A DNA stretch of 64,000 nucleotides, taken from contig JADJVH010000001.1 of NCBI GenBank assembly GCA_016716665.1, positions 248,001 through 312,000 of the forward strand. The letters run 5' to 3'. Below are positions 1 through 8,780 of the stretch, piece by piece (position 1 is the stretch's first letter; each line of letters begins with the position of its first letter). The DNA comes from Candidatus Opimibacter iunctus (GTDB lineage Bacteria > Bacteroidota > Bacteroidia > Chitinophagales > Saprospiraceae). The notes beneath the pieces were generated by a model. That model worked only from the letters and a program-made list of their open reading frames with translations. It did no database searches and was not told the DNA's origin. A program made the translations under genes and the position numbers.

Positions 1-2667
1 TCCATTGACTGTAATCGATATGGCACCTGATGGTATGATATCGGTGAGATTTTCTACTGAATCAACATTTATATTAAGTGCATCAGGTTGAGTGATGACA
101 TACGTGTGTGTCTCAAAGCAACCAGCTCCGTCTGAAATAGAAACAGTATATTCTCCTGCGCTAAGTTGATCGACAGTGGCAGTAGTATCTCCGTTTGACC
201 AGATAAATGTGACAGGAGGGGTTGAATTTTCCACATTTACTGAAATGGATCCAGTGGAATCTCCATTGCATTGCACTCCAGCTATGAGTGATGTCACTAC
301 CAGTTGACAGTTGCCTGCCTGCACTGTAAAGCATTGCTCAGCAGTACATCCGTGGGTATTTGTCATCGTCACACAATAGGTGCCCGGTGCAAGTCCTGTT
401 ATGCCGGGAGTGGTGGCTCCTGTGCTCCACAGATATGAAATACTTCCTGAGATACTATCGCATGATATGGCTCCGTCATTTTGACCAGGTGCGGACTCAT
501 CCGTCACAGGGCAAGTGATGAGAGGGAAAGTATCTTGTGTGATGATGATACAATCCACATCCTGGCAGTTTGCATTGTCGGTTACGGTCACACAGAATTC
601 TCCTCCGGTGAAGACTTCAATAGACTGCGAATTTGCACCATTGCTCCAGAGGTAAGACACAGGGTCAGAAGCCCCGGTGACCTGAGGCGTGAGCAATATG
701 GTATCACTTTCACAAATCAGGATATCTGCTCCAAGGCTGACATCAAGTGCACATCCAAATGCATCAACTTGTCCTGATGCTGTTGCAGTACAACCGTTAC
801 TATCTGTGATGGTAACAGTGTATGTGCCTGGTGCAAGACCACTGATCGGATTTTCAGTACTGGTATTACTCCACAAGAATGTAACTCCGGGAGTACCACC
901 GGTTACAACAGCTAACGCAGTGCCGTCATTGGCCCCGGAGGATGTTTCATCTGTTGTGGCGACAGATACTAATAGCGGCAGTGGTGCAGTAACCGTCGCT
1001 GCAGTTGAGGCAGTGCATCCTGTATCATCGGTCACCGTAATCGTGTAGGTACCTGCAGAAAGGTTATTGTTGGTCAGCCCCTGAACACCATTGGACCACA
1101 ATCCGGAAAAAGGCGGCTGTGGGCCTGTTGGTATGGCAGTGAGATCTACGAGGCTATCCCCGGCGCAAAGATTCTGGCCTGTTGAATTCACCTGTATGTT
1201 GATAGGTGCCGGCTGTGTGATGGTATATAGCTTGACAACATTGCATCCGTTATTGTCGGTAGCTGTCACCAGGTAATTGCCTGCAGTAAGATTTGTAATG
1301 GAAGCTCCGCTTCCTCCGTTGGACCAGGAATATGTATAGGGTGCTTCTCCTCCAGCGGCCAGTACTGACAACGACCCGTTATTGCCGCCGTTGCAGGTCA
1401 CATTCTGTTGTTGCTGCAAGGTGACGACGACGACACCTCCTTCATGGATCACATAAGTCGCTGTCTCCTGACAATCATTGTTGTCAGTGACCGTTACTGA
1501 ATATGTATCCGGTGCAAGATCGGTGATGGTCGTTCCGATAAAACCATTCGACCATTCTGCAAAAATCGGATTTGCTCCACCGGTTATGGATATCGTGATT
1601 GCTCCGTCTTCTGCACCTGAGCATGTTTCGTCACTCAGGCTGATGAGGTTGATATTGATTTGCGGAGGTTGAGTCACCTGGTAGTTGGCTGTCTTGGTAC
1701 AGTTGTTATCATCTGTCACGGTCAGTGTGTAAGTGCCTGCTGCAAGCCCGGTGATCGTTGTGCCAGTACCACCATTTGACCAGTTGTACGACAGTGGTGG
1801 TGTCCCACCGGAAGCACCGGCCTGTATCGATCCGTTAGCTCCGCCAAAACAACTTACATTCGAAATCACAGGTGCCTGTAAAACGATTGCAGCAGGTTGA
1901 GAGATCACCACTGAAGTAGTCGCTGTAGAAGTGGCCTGGTCTGTTACAGTCACTGTATAAGTTCCAGCAGGAACATTGTTGATGGTCGCTTGATTTACAT
2001 TATTTGACCAATGATACGAATATGGTGAAGTACCACCTGTTGCTCCGGCTGTAGCGCTACCCGTATTGGCGCCATTGCAGGCTACATCTGTGGAAGATAT
2101 AATGTCTACTTCCAGTGGGACACCAGCGGCCATCATGCCCGTGCCGGTGGAGGTTACGATCAAATCATTATTATCATCATTGTTTCCATCTGCGACATTG
2201 CCGGCGACGTAAGCAGTGATGGTGTTACCTGGAGGCCCGACCGGCGACGTCCAGGTCACTGTCCAGGTCACTATATTGTTTCCCGGATATACCACCGATG
2301 GATTGTGCTCCCAGTATTCCCTACCGCCTGATGGGGTCACTACCGAACTAGAGGAAGGATTGGTCATCAGACCGGCCTTCTGGTTGGAGCTGTTGAGTAT
2401 GGTCAATTGGAATCCTGCTTCAGCGGCAACACCATTTGGGTTGCTGTTGGTGACCGTGAGGACATACATCGTTGATGGCTGTATGGTAGCGGGCATTCCG
2501 GTAACCGTGATCGAGCCATCCTGGGTACCTGTGCCAAGGGAATGGCAATCTGTACAAAGACCATCTCCCGGTGCTCCTGTCTTCCCATTGGGTGGATTGT
2601 CCGAGTGGGACATCAGCAAGGTGATACTCACCAGCATTACTAAAACTAAATAGATACGTGACATCAT
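1..2667 (-). CDS. Secreted SprB-repeat protein with N-terminal choice-of-anchor V domain (3' end outside window)
   Basis: The frame is open from an ATG at 2667 to base 1, 889 codons, and the protein continues beyond the window. A signal peptide (about residues 1-20, MMSRIYLVLVMLVSITLL) is followed by NPPNGKTGAPGDGLCTDCHS, which holds a CxxCH motif. A beta-rich domain to about residue 180 resembles the choice-of-anchor V family of Bacteroidota surface proteins. From about residue 185 there are roughly nine tandem SprB-type repeats of 65-85 residues, each with a GGTxPYxYxWSNG-like core and a LxxGxYTVTVTD-like end. SprB repeats occur in large T9SS-exported adhesins linked to gliding and attachment; the expected C-terminal sorting domain would lie off the window. 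The next gene (2786-3580) is a short paralogue of the N-terminal part. A surface adhesin is the likely role; the ligand is unknown. Confidence 0.8.
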   Translation of the reverse strand, partial: MMSRIYLVLVMLVSITLLMSHSDNPPNGKTGAPGDGLCTDCHSLGTGTQDGSITVTGMPATIQPSTMYVLTVTNSNPNGVAAEAGFQLTILNSSNQKAGLMTNPSSSSVVTPSGGREYWEHNPSVVYPGNNIVTWTVTWTSPVGPPGNTITAYVAGNVADGNNDDNNDLIVTSTGTGMMAAGVPLEVDIISSTDVACNGANTGSATAGATGGTSPYSYHWSNNVNQATINNVPAGTYTVTVTDQATSTATTSVVISQPAAIVLQAPVISNVSCFGGANGSIQAGASGGTPPLSYNWSNGGTGTTITGLAAGTYTLTVTDDNNCTKTANYQVTQPPQININLISLSDETCSGAEDGAITISITGGANPIFAEWSNGFIGTTITDLAPDTYSVTVTDNNDCQETATYVIHEGGVVVVTLQQQQNVTCNGGNNGSLSVLAAGGEAPYTYSWSNGGSGASITNLTAGNYLVTATDNNGCNVVKLYTITQPAPINIQVNSTGQNLCAGDSLVDLTAIPTGPQPPFSGLWSNGVQGLTNNNLSAGTYTITVTDDTGCTASTAATVTAPLPLLVSVATTDETSSGANDGTALAVVTGGTPGVTFLWSNTSTENPISGLAPGTYTVTITDSNGCTATASGQVDAFGCALDVSLGADILICESDTILLTPQVTGASDPVSYLWSNGANSQSIEVFTGGEFCVTVTDNANCQDVDCIIITQDTFPLITCPVTDESAPGQNDGAISCDSISGSISYLWSTGATTPGITGLAPGTYCVTMTNTHGCTAEQCFTVQAGNCQLVVTSLIAGVQCNGDSTGSISVNVENSTPPVTFIWSNGDTTATVDQLSAGEYTVSISDGAGCFETHTYVITQPDALNINVDSVENLTDIIPSGAISITVNG

Positions 2668-2785
2668 GATATGATTATGTAGTAAGTAAATTAAAGACCA
2701 AGTCCATGATACTCATCATGGCAGATTACAATTTGGTCCAGAGGGAGGACTTTATTTTAAAAACTGATCGTCCTGAATAAAGACA

Positions 2786-3580
2786 TCAGATTTTTGACCA
2801 CTTGACAAAGTGTGATTGATCACCTTGCTTTATTTCGACCACATAAACACCGGCAGGAAGATCAGGGGTCGTGATGACTCCATGGTGTATAGCAGCTTGT
2901 GCAACATTCAATCCGGTCAGTGAATAAAAGAAACCTTGCCCGTCAGGCCTTGTGCCATCAGGAAGGGTTACATTTATTACATCTGATCCCGGATTCGGAT
3001 ATACGGTTGGTTTTTCAAGGGTAACATCTTTTGTACCTGAGAGGACAATTGCCCCCTTGCCTTTGGTGGCGACAATCCGATCACCGGTTTCCTCATTATT
3101 TCCATTAGCAAAATTGCCTGCGAGGTACCATGTGATCTCGGTGCCACCCGGAAGTTCCGGTGCTGTCCATTCAACAGTCCATCTGATGACGCTGCTATCT
3201 GGAAAAGCACCAGCAGGGTTGTGTTCAAAATACTGCCTGTTATTTGCAGCAGACACCACAGCGTTGGCAGACGGATTTTCCATTTTTCCGACTTTGGTAT
3301 TCAAAGGGCCCAGTATGGTCATCTGAAATCCACCCTTGACCGCGCTTCGAGATGTATCCCGACTGACAACAGTGAGCACATACGCTTCTCCCGGAGTGAT
3401 TGAGGATGGAAAACCTTCGACAGAAATGAGGCCTTGAATTGGTGTATTTGATTGGGCATGGCATTCAATGCATAGACTATCTCCCGGTGCTCCGGTTTTG
3501 CCGTTTGGCGGGTTGGCAGAATGCGCCATGAGGATAACGGTGGAGACCGCCAAGGCAAGAATGGTGTAAAGCTTATTCAT
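2786..3580 (-). CDS. Secreted choice-of-anchor V protein with T9SS C-terminal sorting domain
   Basis: This protein has 264 residues when started at the ATG at 3580, chosen because it puts the signal peptide MNKLYTILALAVSTVILMAH at the N-terminus; an in-frame ATG at 3610 would add ten polar residues. The mature protein begins ANPPNGKTGAPGDSLCIECH, nearly the same as in the neighbouring SprB-repeat protein, and includes a CxxCH motif. A beta-sandwich region of about 150 residues follows. The C-terminus (PTVYPNPGSDVINVTLPDG onward, ending FVKWSKI) is a type A T9SS sorting domain. The two adjacent genes share the N-terminal domain and probably arose by duplication. CxxCH normally attaches haem c, but no other cytochrome feature is visible, so haem binding is only a possibility. 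Confidence 0.8.
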   Translation of the reverse strand: MNKLYTILALAVSTVILMAHSANPPNGKTGAPGDSLCIECHAQSNTPIQGLISVEGFPSSITPGEAYVLTVVSRDTSRSAVKGGFQMTILGPLNTKVGKMENPSANAVVSAANNRQYFEHNPAGAFPDSSVIRWTVEWTAPELPGGTEITWYLAGNFANGNNEETGDRIVATKGKGAIVLSGTKDVTLEKPTVYPNPGSDVINVTLPDGTRPDGQGFFYSLTGLNVAQAAIHHGVITTPDLPAGVYVVEIKQGDQSHFVKWSKI

Positions 3581-3931
3581 AGAATGAGGAGGTTCTCTAA
3601 TGTGGGCCAATATTAACTAAAAAAAGATAATATGATAAGCGGGGTTGCCGCAAAAACCCATATCAGCAGACCAACAGGGAATATAATATGCTTATCCGGC
3701 AATACTGTTCGCTGACAGATAGCTCAAATGGCATACATATAACAGATTTTCATCAGGTGTTTAGCCATGGTTGGTAGATAATCTGCTGATTTCCACCGAT
3801 TATCCTGCTCCCTTCTGCAACCTTTTGGGGCCATTTGTCGTCTTTAAGACAATTATGGTATTACAGGCTGATCCGGCGCTGAAGAGCAGCCGGAATTGCA
3901 CGAAAACCACCCGACCAAACCCAATTGACTT

Positions 3932-4270
3932 ATGAAAACATTGATCCTACTCGCCCTTAGTTTCGGTTTAGCGTTTATTGATCCTGTGCCTGCCAAGGCC
4001 GGCAATCGAAGTGAACCCGATCAACTGCGAAAAGAGATAGAGCGTATGGCCAGACATGGCAACCTTAAATTAAGCGGAACCGATACCCAGGAGGTAACTG
4101 TTCATTTTCAAATCAATGCCCGGCAGGAGTTGGTCATCTTTGAAACCACCGGTGAAAACGCGGAGGCTTGTGCGCGGGTCAAGGAAGCCTTGAATTATAA
4201 GCCAGTGCGGTTTAAGCAAGCGAGGCAGCTGACGCCGTATGAGGTGAGTATCAGGTTTGTTAACCCCTGA
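3932..4270 (+). CDS. Small secreted protein of unknown function, weakly TonB-C-like
   Basis: The protein has 112 residues with a signal peptide ending near AKAG (residues 1-24). The mature part has a charged helix (DQLRKEIERMARHGNL) and then alternating strands with a pattern VTVHFQINARQEL..ARVKEALNYKPV...YEVSIRFV. This order loosely resembles the C-terminal domain of TonB, which binds receptors in the periplasm, but no TonB proline-rich region or membrane anchor is present. It stands alone, convergent with ftsY. A palindromic repeat begins 68 bases after its stop. Function is not known. Confidence 0.6.
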   Translation: MKTLILLALSFGLAFIDPVPAKAGNRSEPDQLRKEIERMARHGNLKLSGTDTQEVTVHFQINARQELVIFETTGENAEACARVKEALNYKPVRFKQARQLTPYEVSIRFVNP

Positions 4271-4337
4271 ATTCGTCTTGCCCCCGAAAGCACAAATCAG
4301 AATTGGCTAGCTTTTAAATTTCTGCAGGAAATAAAAC

Positions 4338-4445
4338 GCCGCTGGATGGAGTTCTCTCCGCCAGCAGTATGAGTCCAATTCAGGATTCCTTTGGGGATTC
4401 ATAATGGGTATTCATTGGTTGGCGGAGAGAACTCCATCCAACGGC
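4338..4445. repeat. Palindromic intergenic element, family 1, copy A
   Basis: Two 28-base arms, at 4338-4365 (GCCGCTGGATGGAGTTCTCT then CCGCCAGC) and about 4418-4445, are near-perfect inverted repeats around a centre of about 50 bases. A short hairpin (ATTTCTGCAGGAAAT) lies just before the first arm, and GCCGATTATAAATTGG follows the second. Related copies lie at 6646, 8594, 31127, 31327 and 39397. It sits between two convergent genes. A further hairpin, GTTGTTGGTG/CACCAACAAC, lies near 4490-4515. Confidence 0.85.
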
Positions 4446-4583
4446 CGCCGGCCGATTATAAATTGGAATTTACCCATGGTATTCATTGGGTTGTTGGTGG
4501 GGACACCAACAACGGCTGATGGCAGATTTAATTAAAGTGCATTAAGGCCGATGGCTAAACCCAACTTTGGAAACGTGAGCCTA

Positions 4584-5555
4584 TTACTTTTCGGTTGTAG
4601 CGCCTTTGAAGAGCGATTCCACGAAGGCTTTCTTGTTGAATACCTGGAGCTGATCGATACGCTCGCCCACGCCGATAAAGCGGATAGGGATCTTAAATTG
4701 ATCGGAGATGCCGAGGGCTACGCCGCCCTTTGCTGTACCATCGAGTTTGGTCAGCGCTAATGCGGTCACCTCAGTGGCTTCTGAAAATTGCCTGCATTGT
4801 TCGAATGCATTTTGTCCAGTGGTGGCATCAAGCACCAGCATGACATCGTGAGGCGCGCCTGGAAGGCATTTGTCAATTGACTTCTGGATCTTGGTCAGCT
4901 CGCGCATGAGGTGCGTCTTTGTATGAAGACGCCCTGCTGTGTCGATGATGATTACATCTGCATTGGTCCGAATGCCTTCCTGCACAGCTTCAAAAGCGAC
5001 GGCTGCGGGATCGGTATTCATGCCCTTGCTAAAGAAGGCGCAGCCTACCCTTTCGGACCAGACTTTGAGTTGGTCGACTGCGGCTGCGCGGAACGTATCA
5101 CCCGCGCCAAGGAGCACGGAATATCCCTTTTGTTTATACTGATATGCTAGTTTGCCGATGGTGGTTGTCTTGCCTACTCCATTGACGCCAACAACGAGGA
5201 GAACGTATGGTTTCTTTCCTTCCGGTAGGTCAAAGTCATCGAGGTCGACGGTGTTGTTTTCGGTCAGCAGGCCCGAGATTTCATCCCTGAGGATGTTGTT
5301 GAGTTCGGAGGCATTGAGGTATTTGTCGCGGGCGACCCTTGCCTCGATGCGGTTGATGATCTTGATGGTGGTATCGAGGCCTACGTCGCTGGAGATCAGG
5401 GCGGCTTCGAGTTCGTCGAGGACTTCGACATCGACGGTAGACTTACCGGCTACGGCCTTGGATATCTTCTGGAAGAGGCTGGATTTGGTCTTTTCGAGGC
5501 CTTGCTCCAGTTCCTGTTCCTTTTCCTTAGAAAAGAATTTTTTAAAGAAACTCAT
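4584..5555 (-). CDS. ftsY: Signal recognition particle receptor FtsY
   Basis: This is the SRP receptor GTPase that docks SRP-ribosome complexes at the inner membrane and hands nascent membrane proteins to SecYEG. Residues 1-25 are a short charged N-terminal region, residues about 25-100 the helical N domain, and the rest the G domain. The G1 loop GVNGVGKT is at 123-130, DTAGR at 205-209 and TKLDGTAKGG at 269-278. The length of 323 residues fits the short FtsY type without the long acidic A domain of enterobacteria. It follows the DUF4295 gene after 118 bases, the usual Bacteroidota arrangement downstream of rpmB and rpmG. A longer start is unlikely because MSFFKKFF is a typical amphipathic FtsY N-terminus. 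Confidence 0.97.
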   Translation of the reverse strand: MSFFKKFFSKEKEQELEQGLEKTKSSLFQKISKAVAGKSTVDVEVLDELEAALISSDVGLDTTIKIINRIEARVARDKYLNASELNNILRDEISGLLTENNTVDLDDFDLPEGKKPYVLLVVGVNGVGKTTTIGKLAYQYKQKGYSVLLGAGDTFRAAAVDQLKVWSERVGCAFFSKGMNTDPAAVAFEAVQEGIRTNADVIIIDTAGRLHTKTHLMRELTKIQKSIDKCLPGAPHDVMLVLDATTGQNAFEQCRQFSEATEVTALALTKLDGTAKGGVALGISDQFKIPIRFIGVGERIDQLQVFNKKAFVESLFKGATTEK

Positions 5556-5673
5556 GTCGGATCGATGAGGTATAAATGAAGATATCTGAAACGCAGAGAT
5601 TGATGGTGATCAAACTCTCCATTTCAGATATCATGAATGGTAATTAACCGGTTGGCGTGAAACGCTGACCTGC

Positions 5674-5847
5674 TTACTTTTCAGCAAAAAAGTCTTTCAC
5701 TTTGTCCTTGTGGACCATGACCTCTTTGTAAGAGTATTTGCCGGTCACGGGGTCTTTGATTGGCTTGACCACCTTTACAAAATCCCTACCGGATCCTACG
5801 TTTGCAGCCCGCTGGGCTACCTTTGCGTTCTTGGAAACTTTTGCCAT
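5674..5847 (-). CDS. DUF4295 small basic protein
   Basis: This 57-residue lysine-rich protein (MAKVSKNAKVAQRAANVG at the N-terminus, KDKVKDFFAEK at the C-terminus) matches the DUF4295 family, which in Bacteroidota is almost always encoded between rpmG and ftsY. It begins 15 bases after the rpmG stop, so the two are very probably co-transcribed. The size, charge and position suggest a ribosome-associated role, but that is inference from context and no catalytic motif is present. Confidence 0.9.
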   Translation of the reverse strand: MAKVSKNAKVAQRAANVGSGRDFVKVVKPIKDPVTGKYSYKEVMVHKDKVKDFFAEK

Positions 5848-5862
5848 TGAAGGACGATTTTA

Positions 5863-6051
5863 TTACTTGATTTCTTTGTGTACAGTCACTTTCTTGAGGA
5901 TCGGGTTGAACTTCTTGAGTTCAAGACGGTCCGGGGTATTCTTACGGTTTTTCTGGGTCACATAACGTGATGTGCCTGGAAGACCGGTTGCTTTATGCTC
6001 GGTGCATTCAAGAATGATCTGATGCCTGTTGCCTTTTGACTTCTTTGCCAT
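5863..6051 (-). CDS. rpmG: 50S ribosomal protein L33
   Basis: The protein has 62 residues and is the small basic L33 of the large subunit near the E site. The N-terminal MAKKSKGNRHQIILECTEH and the later SRYVTQKNRKNTPDRLELKK are characteristic. The usual paired zinc-binding cysteines are absent: only the Cys of ILECTEH is present, so this is the zinc-independent form. It lies 26 bases downstream of rpmB in a ribosomal protein operon. Confidence 0.96.
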   Translation of the reverse strand: MAKKSKGNRHQIILECTEHKATGLPGTSRYVTQKNRKNTPDRLELKKFNPILKKVTVHKEIK

Positions 6052-6077
6052 GTTCCTGTGCTATTGCGCTAATGCTT

Positions 6078-6332
6078 TTATTTTTTGAGCGTGACCCCGG
6101 TGTGGAAGCCTTCTGCTTTTAATCTCTTGAGGTAATCGAAGATGCCCAACTTGTCTATTGTCCTGAGGGCATGGGTAGATACGTTGATTTGTACCCACTG
6201 ACCTGTCTCAGGGATAAAGAAGTTCTTCTTTTGCAGGTTAGGTAAAAACCTCCGCTTGGTCTTCATATTGGAATGAGACACCTTATTACCCACCATCGGT
6301 TTCTTACCGGTCAATTGACACTCTCTGGCCAT
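6078..6332 (-). CDS. rpmB: 50S ribosomal protein L28
   Basis: The protein has 84 residues. The N-terminal MARECQLTGKKPMVGNKVSH and the following MKTKRRFLPNLQKK are the L28 signature. The C-terminal ALRTIDKLGIFDYLKR also fits the family. L28 is a large-subunit protein needed for late assembly. It appears to be the first gene of the rpmB-rpmG-DUF4295-ftsY group; the tRNA-Arg gene lies 62 bases upstream on the same strand. Confidence 0.97.
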   Translation of the reverse strand: MARECQLTGKKPMVGNKVSHSNMKTKRRFLPNLQKKNFFIPETGQWVQINVSTHALRTIDKLGIFDYLKRLKAEGFHTGVTLKK

Positions 6333-6394
6333 GATATCTGGCTTTATTGTAATTTATAATTAACTAAATTTCAAATACTTATCTAAAAAAGCAG

Positions 6395-6468
6395 TGACTT
6401 CGGAAGGAGTCGAACCTTCAACCTCCTGATCCGTAGTCAGGTGCTCTATCCAATTAAGCTACGAAGCC
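6395..6468 (-). tRNA. tRNA-Arg (anticodon ACG)
   Basis: On the minus strand a 74-nt cloverleaf can be drawn. The acceptor stem GGCTTCG/CGAAGTC has one G-T pair. The D arm contains AGCTTAATTGGATAGAGC, the anticodon arm is CCTGA-CTACGGA-TCAGG with anticodon ACG, and the T arm is GAAGG-TTCGACT-CCTTC. The discriminator base is A. CCA is not encoded. A34 would be edited to inosine to read CGU, CGC and CGA. Confidence 0.95.
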
Positions 6469-6645
6469 GAATCCTTAAATGGAGCGCAAAGATAAAATTA
6501 TATCTCTGACTTTATAACCCCTTGCCAATGATAATTTTGGGATTCAACCCAGTATTGGGTCGACGGGATACCCTTTCCAATAAGGATAACGGTAATTGAA
6601 CCACTCTGAATTGGCCATTTTTAAATTTCATTAGGAAATAAAACC

Positions 6646-6754
6646 GCCGCTGGATGGAGTTCTCTCCGCCAGCTGCTTGATTCCTATTAGGAATTTATAC
6701 ATGGAATTCAGGCCAGATATTCATTTGTTGGCGGAGAAAACTCCATCCAACGGC
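6646..6754. repeat. Palindromic intergenic element, family 1, copy B
   Basis: The arms at 6646-6673 and 6727-6754 are inverted copies, with one mismatch (GAGAAAAC for GAGAGAAC) in the right arm. The flanks match copy A: TTAAATTTC-loop-GGAAATAAAA precedes it and a GGGGGCCGAT stretch follows it. The gap 6469-6806 between the tRNA and the subtilase gene holds only this element. Confidence 0.85.
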
Positions 6755-6806
6755 CGGGGGCCGATCACCAAATGGAATTTACAAACAACGGCGGATGGCC
6801 GATTGA

Positions 6807-8399
6807 TTAGATGGTTGTCACCAGTTTCCTGGTGACTTTCCTATCTCCGCCCCTTAAGGTGATCATATATACGGCAGCAAGTAAGTTCCTGCCATCCAGC
6901 TCGATATACCCTTGTTGTGCAATCGTTTGATCAATCCTGATCTCATATAATTTAGCTCCGGTAGAAGAGAACACTTCAAAGTAGGCGTCCTGGATGTCCG
7001 GAGATACCTTAAAATAGACCTTGATCATCGAATTGGAGGCGGCTGGATTGGGCCTGATCGAAGTAATATCGAGCATAGTCTCAATGGGGGCACCGCAATC
7101 TGTGACTGAAGCCTTGAGGGCTGCATCCACCTGAATCCGTTTACCAGTGACCGTAATCTCGTTTAGCGAGTTATTGTTTTTTGCGGTATTGAAGATCAGG
7201 TCCCTGATCCGTCGGGCCGTATTGGCGGGATCTGAATCAAGATCATAGAGAAACTCTGCGCAGGGGGTGCTGTAAAGCAATGCTATAGCACCTGCGACAT
7301 GCGGGGCAGCCGCACTCGTGCCGGGAAACTCCTTGTATAAATTAACCGATGCAGTAGTGACCGTGCCGTGTCCCGGTGCGCCTATATCTATGCTGGTTGC
7401 CCCGTAACCTGCATTCCCTACGATTTCGTCATCGGTATCCACATTGGTGACTGCTATCAAATAGGGTGATGTGCATGTCGTAGGCATATCGCCATCCACA
7501 TCCACGGATATACTCTCGTTAGGTGCAGCTGCCACACTGAGAACTCCCTTTTCACCTAGCTTATCATACATCTCGCACCACAGGGGATGATCTGCTGCAA
7601 AGGCATTGTTGATACCGCCGGAGAGATTGGTCGCCACGACAAAGGCCCCTTTGGCGCCATTGGTCTGGTCGTAGAGCTTCCGCATGTCAAGGGCATACTG
7701 ATATGCCGCGATCACATCGGATTCAAAATCAGCGCCACTGATCAGGAGGATCTTTACATTCCAATTGACCCCGGTGACCCCTACTCCATTATTTCCTTTT
7801 GCGCCTACGATACCGGCTACTGAGGTACCATGTGACTTCAACAGGTGGTGGTCATCACCAGTCTGGACATTGTATCCTATCCGGTCATCTATATACCCAT
7901 TGTTGTCATTGTCGATCCCATCATCCTGGATCTCACCCCGGCTGATCCAGATATTCTGTACCAGGTCCTGGTGATCGACCTGGTAGCCTTCGTCAATCAA
8001 TGCGACCACAATCGTATCTCCCGCTGTAGTCACGCCTCCCGTGGTGATGTCCCAGGCCTTGGGCATACCAATGAGGTTCATATCGCCCTGGTTGACATAG
8101 GCAGGGTCATTTGGTTGCTTGCGCCATTCGATCTTCTGGTCCGGGGTAATGGACGCGATGCAGGGCTGTTCCATGAGAGAAGCAGATAAGCCGGCAGGAA
8201 CTGCAACCACCCACCAATTGCCTATGGGCAACTTTTTCTTCAGAAAAGTAGTGCTATCCAGTCCATTGGCATCCCACCATGCTGTAAGGCACCCATCGTC
8301 CTGGGTTTGCAATTCGACCAGCCATCGTCCGTTTGGTTCGGCCGGAGTGGCAGGTGCTAACAAATTAAGGAGGAGTGTAAAAAGTATGGTTATGATCAT
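6807..8399 (-). CDS. Secreted subtilisin-like serine peptidase (S8) with T9SS sorting domain
   Basis: A signal peptide covers residues 1-20. The S8 catalytic domain spans about residues 110-380, with Asp136 in VVALIDEGYQVDHQD, His190 in KSHGTSVAG, oxyanion Asn294 in AAAPNES, and Ser362 in GTSAAAPHVAGA. Acidic repeats DDGIDNDNNGYIDD (159-172) resemble a calcium-binding loop. From about residue 445 a T9SS type A sorting domain (ITSIRPNPAASNSMIKVYF, then ending VTRKLVTTI) directs export through the outer membrane. The stretch at residues 20-90 looks like a short propeptide. The likely role is extracellular or surface-bound endopeptidase activity. Confidence 0.93.
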   Translation of the reverse strand: MIITILFTLLLNLLAPATPAEPNGRWLVELQTQDDGCLTAWWDANGLDSTTFLKKKLPIGNWWVVAVPAGLSASLMEQPCIASITPDQKIEWRKQPNDPAYVNQGDMNLIGMPKAWDITTGGVTTAGDTIVVALIDEGYQVDHQDLVQNIWISRGEIQDDGIDNDNNGYIDDRIGYNVQTGDDHHLLKSHGTSVAGIVGAKGNNGVGVTGVNWNVKILLISGADFESDVIAAYQYALDMRKLYDQTNGAKGAFVVATNLSGGINNAFAADHPLWCEMYDKLGEKGVLSVAAAPNESISVDVDGDMPTTCTSPYLIAVTNVDTDDEIVGNAGYGATSIDIGAPGHGTVTTASVNLYKEFPGTSAAAPHVAGAIALLYSTPCAEFLYDLDSDPANTARRIRDLIFNTAKNNNSLNEITVTGKRIQVDAALKASVTDCGAPIETMLDITSIRPNPAASNSMIKVYFKVSPDIQDAYFEVFSSTGAKLYEIRIDQTIAQQGYIELDGRNLLAAVYMITLRGGDRKVTRKLVTTI

Positions 8400-8593
8400 G
8401 GGCGTCCGGTCTTGGTAAGCTATCAGATGCTATAACGCATTACAAAAGTGGTGTAGCATGTGAAAGGCAAAGGTATTGAGATGATTGCCCATGGCCCCTA
8501 TTTACCCCCTAGCCCCCTAAAGGGGGTAAAATCTTAATACACGCATCTTATTATTTCTATTGGAAATTCTGCCTGGCCCCGGCGGGCTCACAG

Positions 8594-8690
8594 GCCGTTG
8601 GATGGAGTTCTCTCCGCCAACCGTGTGAATTCCAACCTTGAATCCCAAATTGGTATCAGTCAGCTGGCGGAGAGAACTCCATCCAGCGGC
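8594..8690. repeat. Palindromic intergenic element, family 1, copy C
   Basis: The arms are at 8594-8621 and 8663-8690. The short hairpin lies on the right side here (TTTGTTTATTTCC-TGC-GGAAATAAACAAA, 8692-8720), so the element is reversed relative to copies A and B. It lies downstream of the beta-barrel gene that ends at 8781. The gap 8400-8780 also contains a CCCCCTAAAGGGGG hairpin repeat near 8506-8529. Confidence 0.85.
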
Positions 8691-8691
8691 G

Positions 8692-8720
8692 TTTGTTTAT
8701 TTCCTGCGGAAATAAACAAA
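8692..8720 (-). terminator. Possible hairpin terminator after 8781-9350
   Basis: A perfect 13-bp stem (TTTGTTTATTTCC paired with GGAAATAAACAAA, loop of three) lies about 60 bases after the stop of the minus-strand gene. No clear U-tract follows on that strand, so termination is a guess; it may simply be part of the family 1 element. Confidence 0.35.
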
Positions 8721-8780
8721 AAGGCCAATTCCTATTTGAACCGCAAAGGCAATGGCCTGGGGTCGGTTAATATTGAACAA

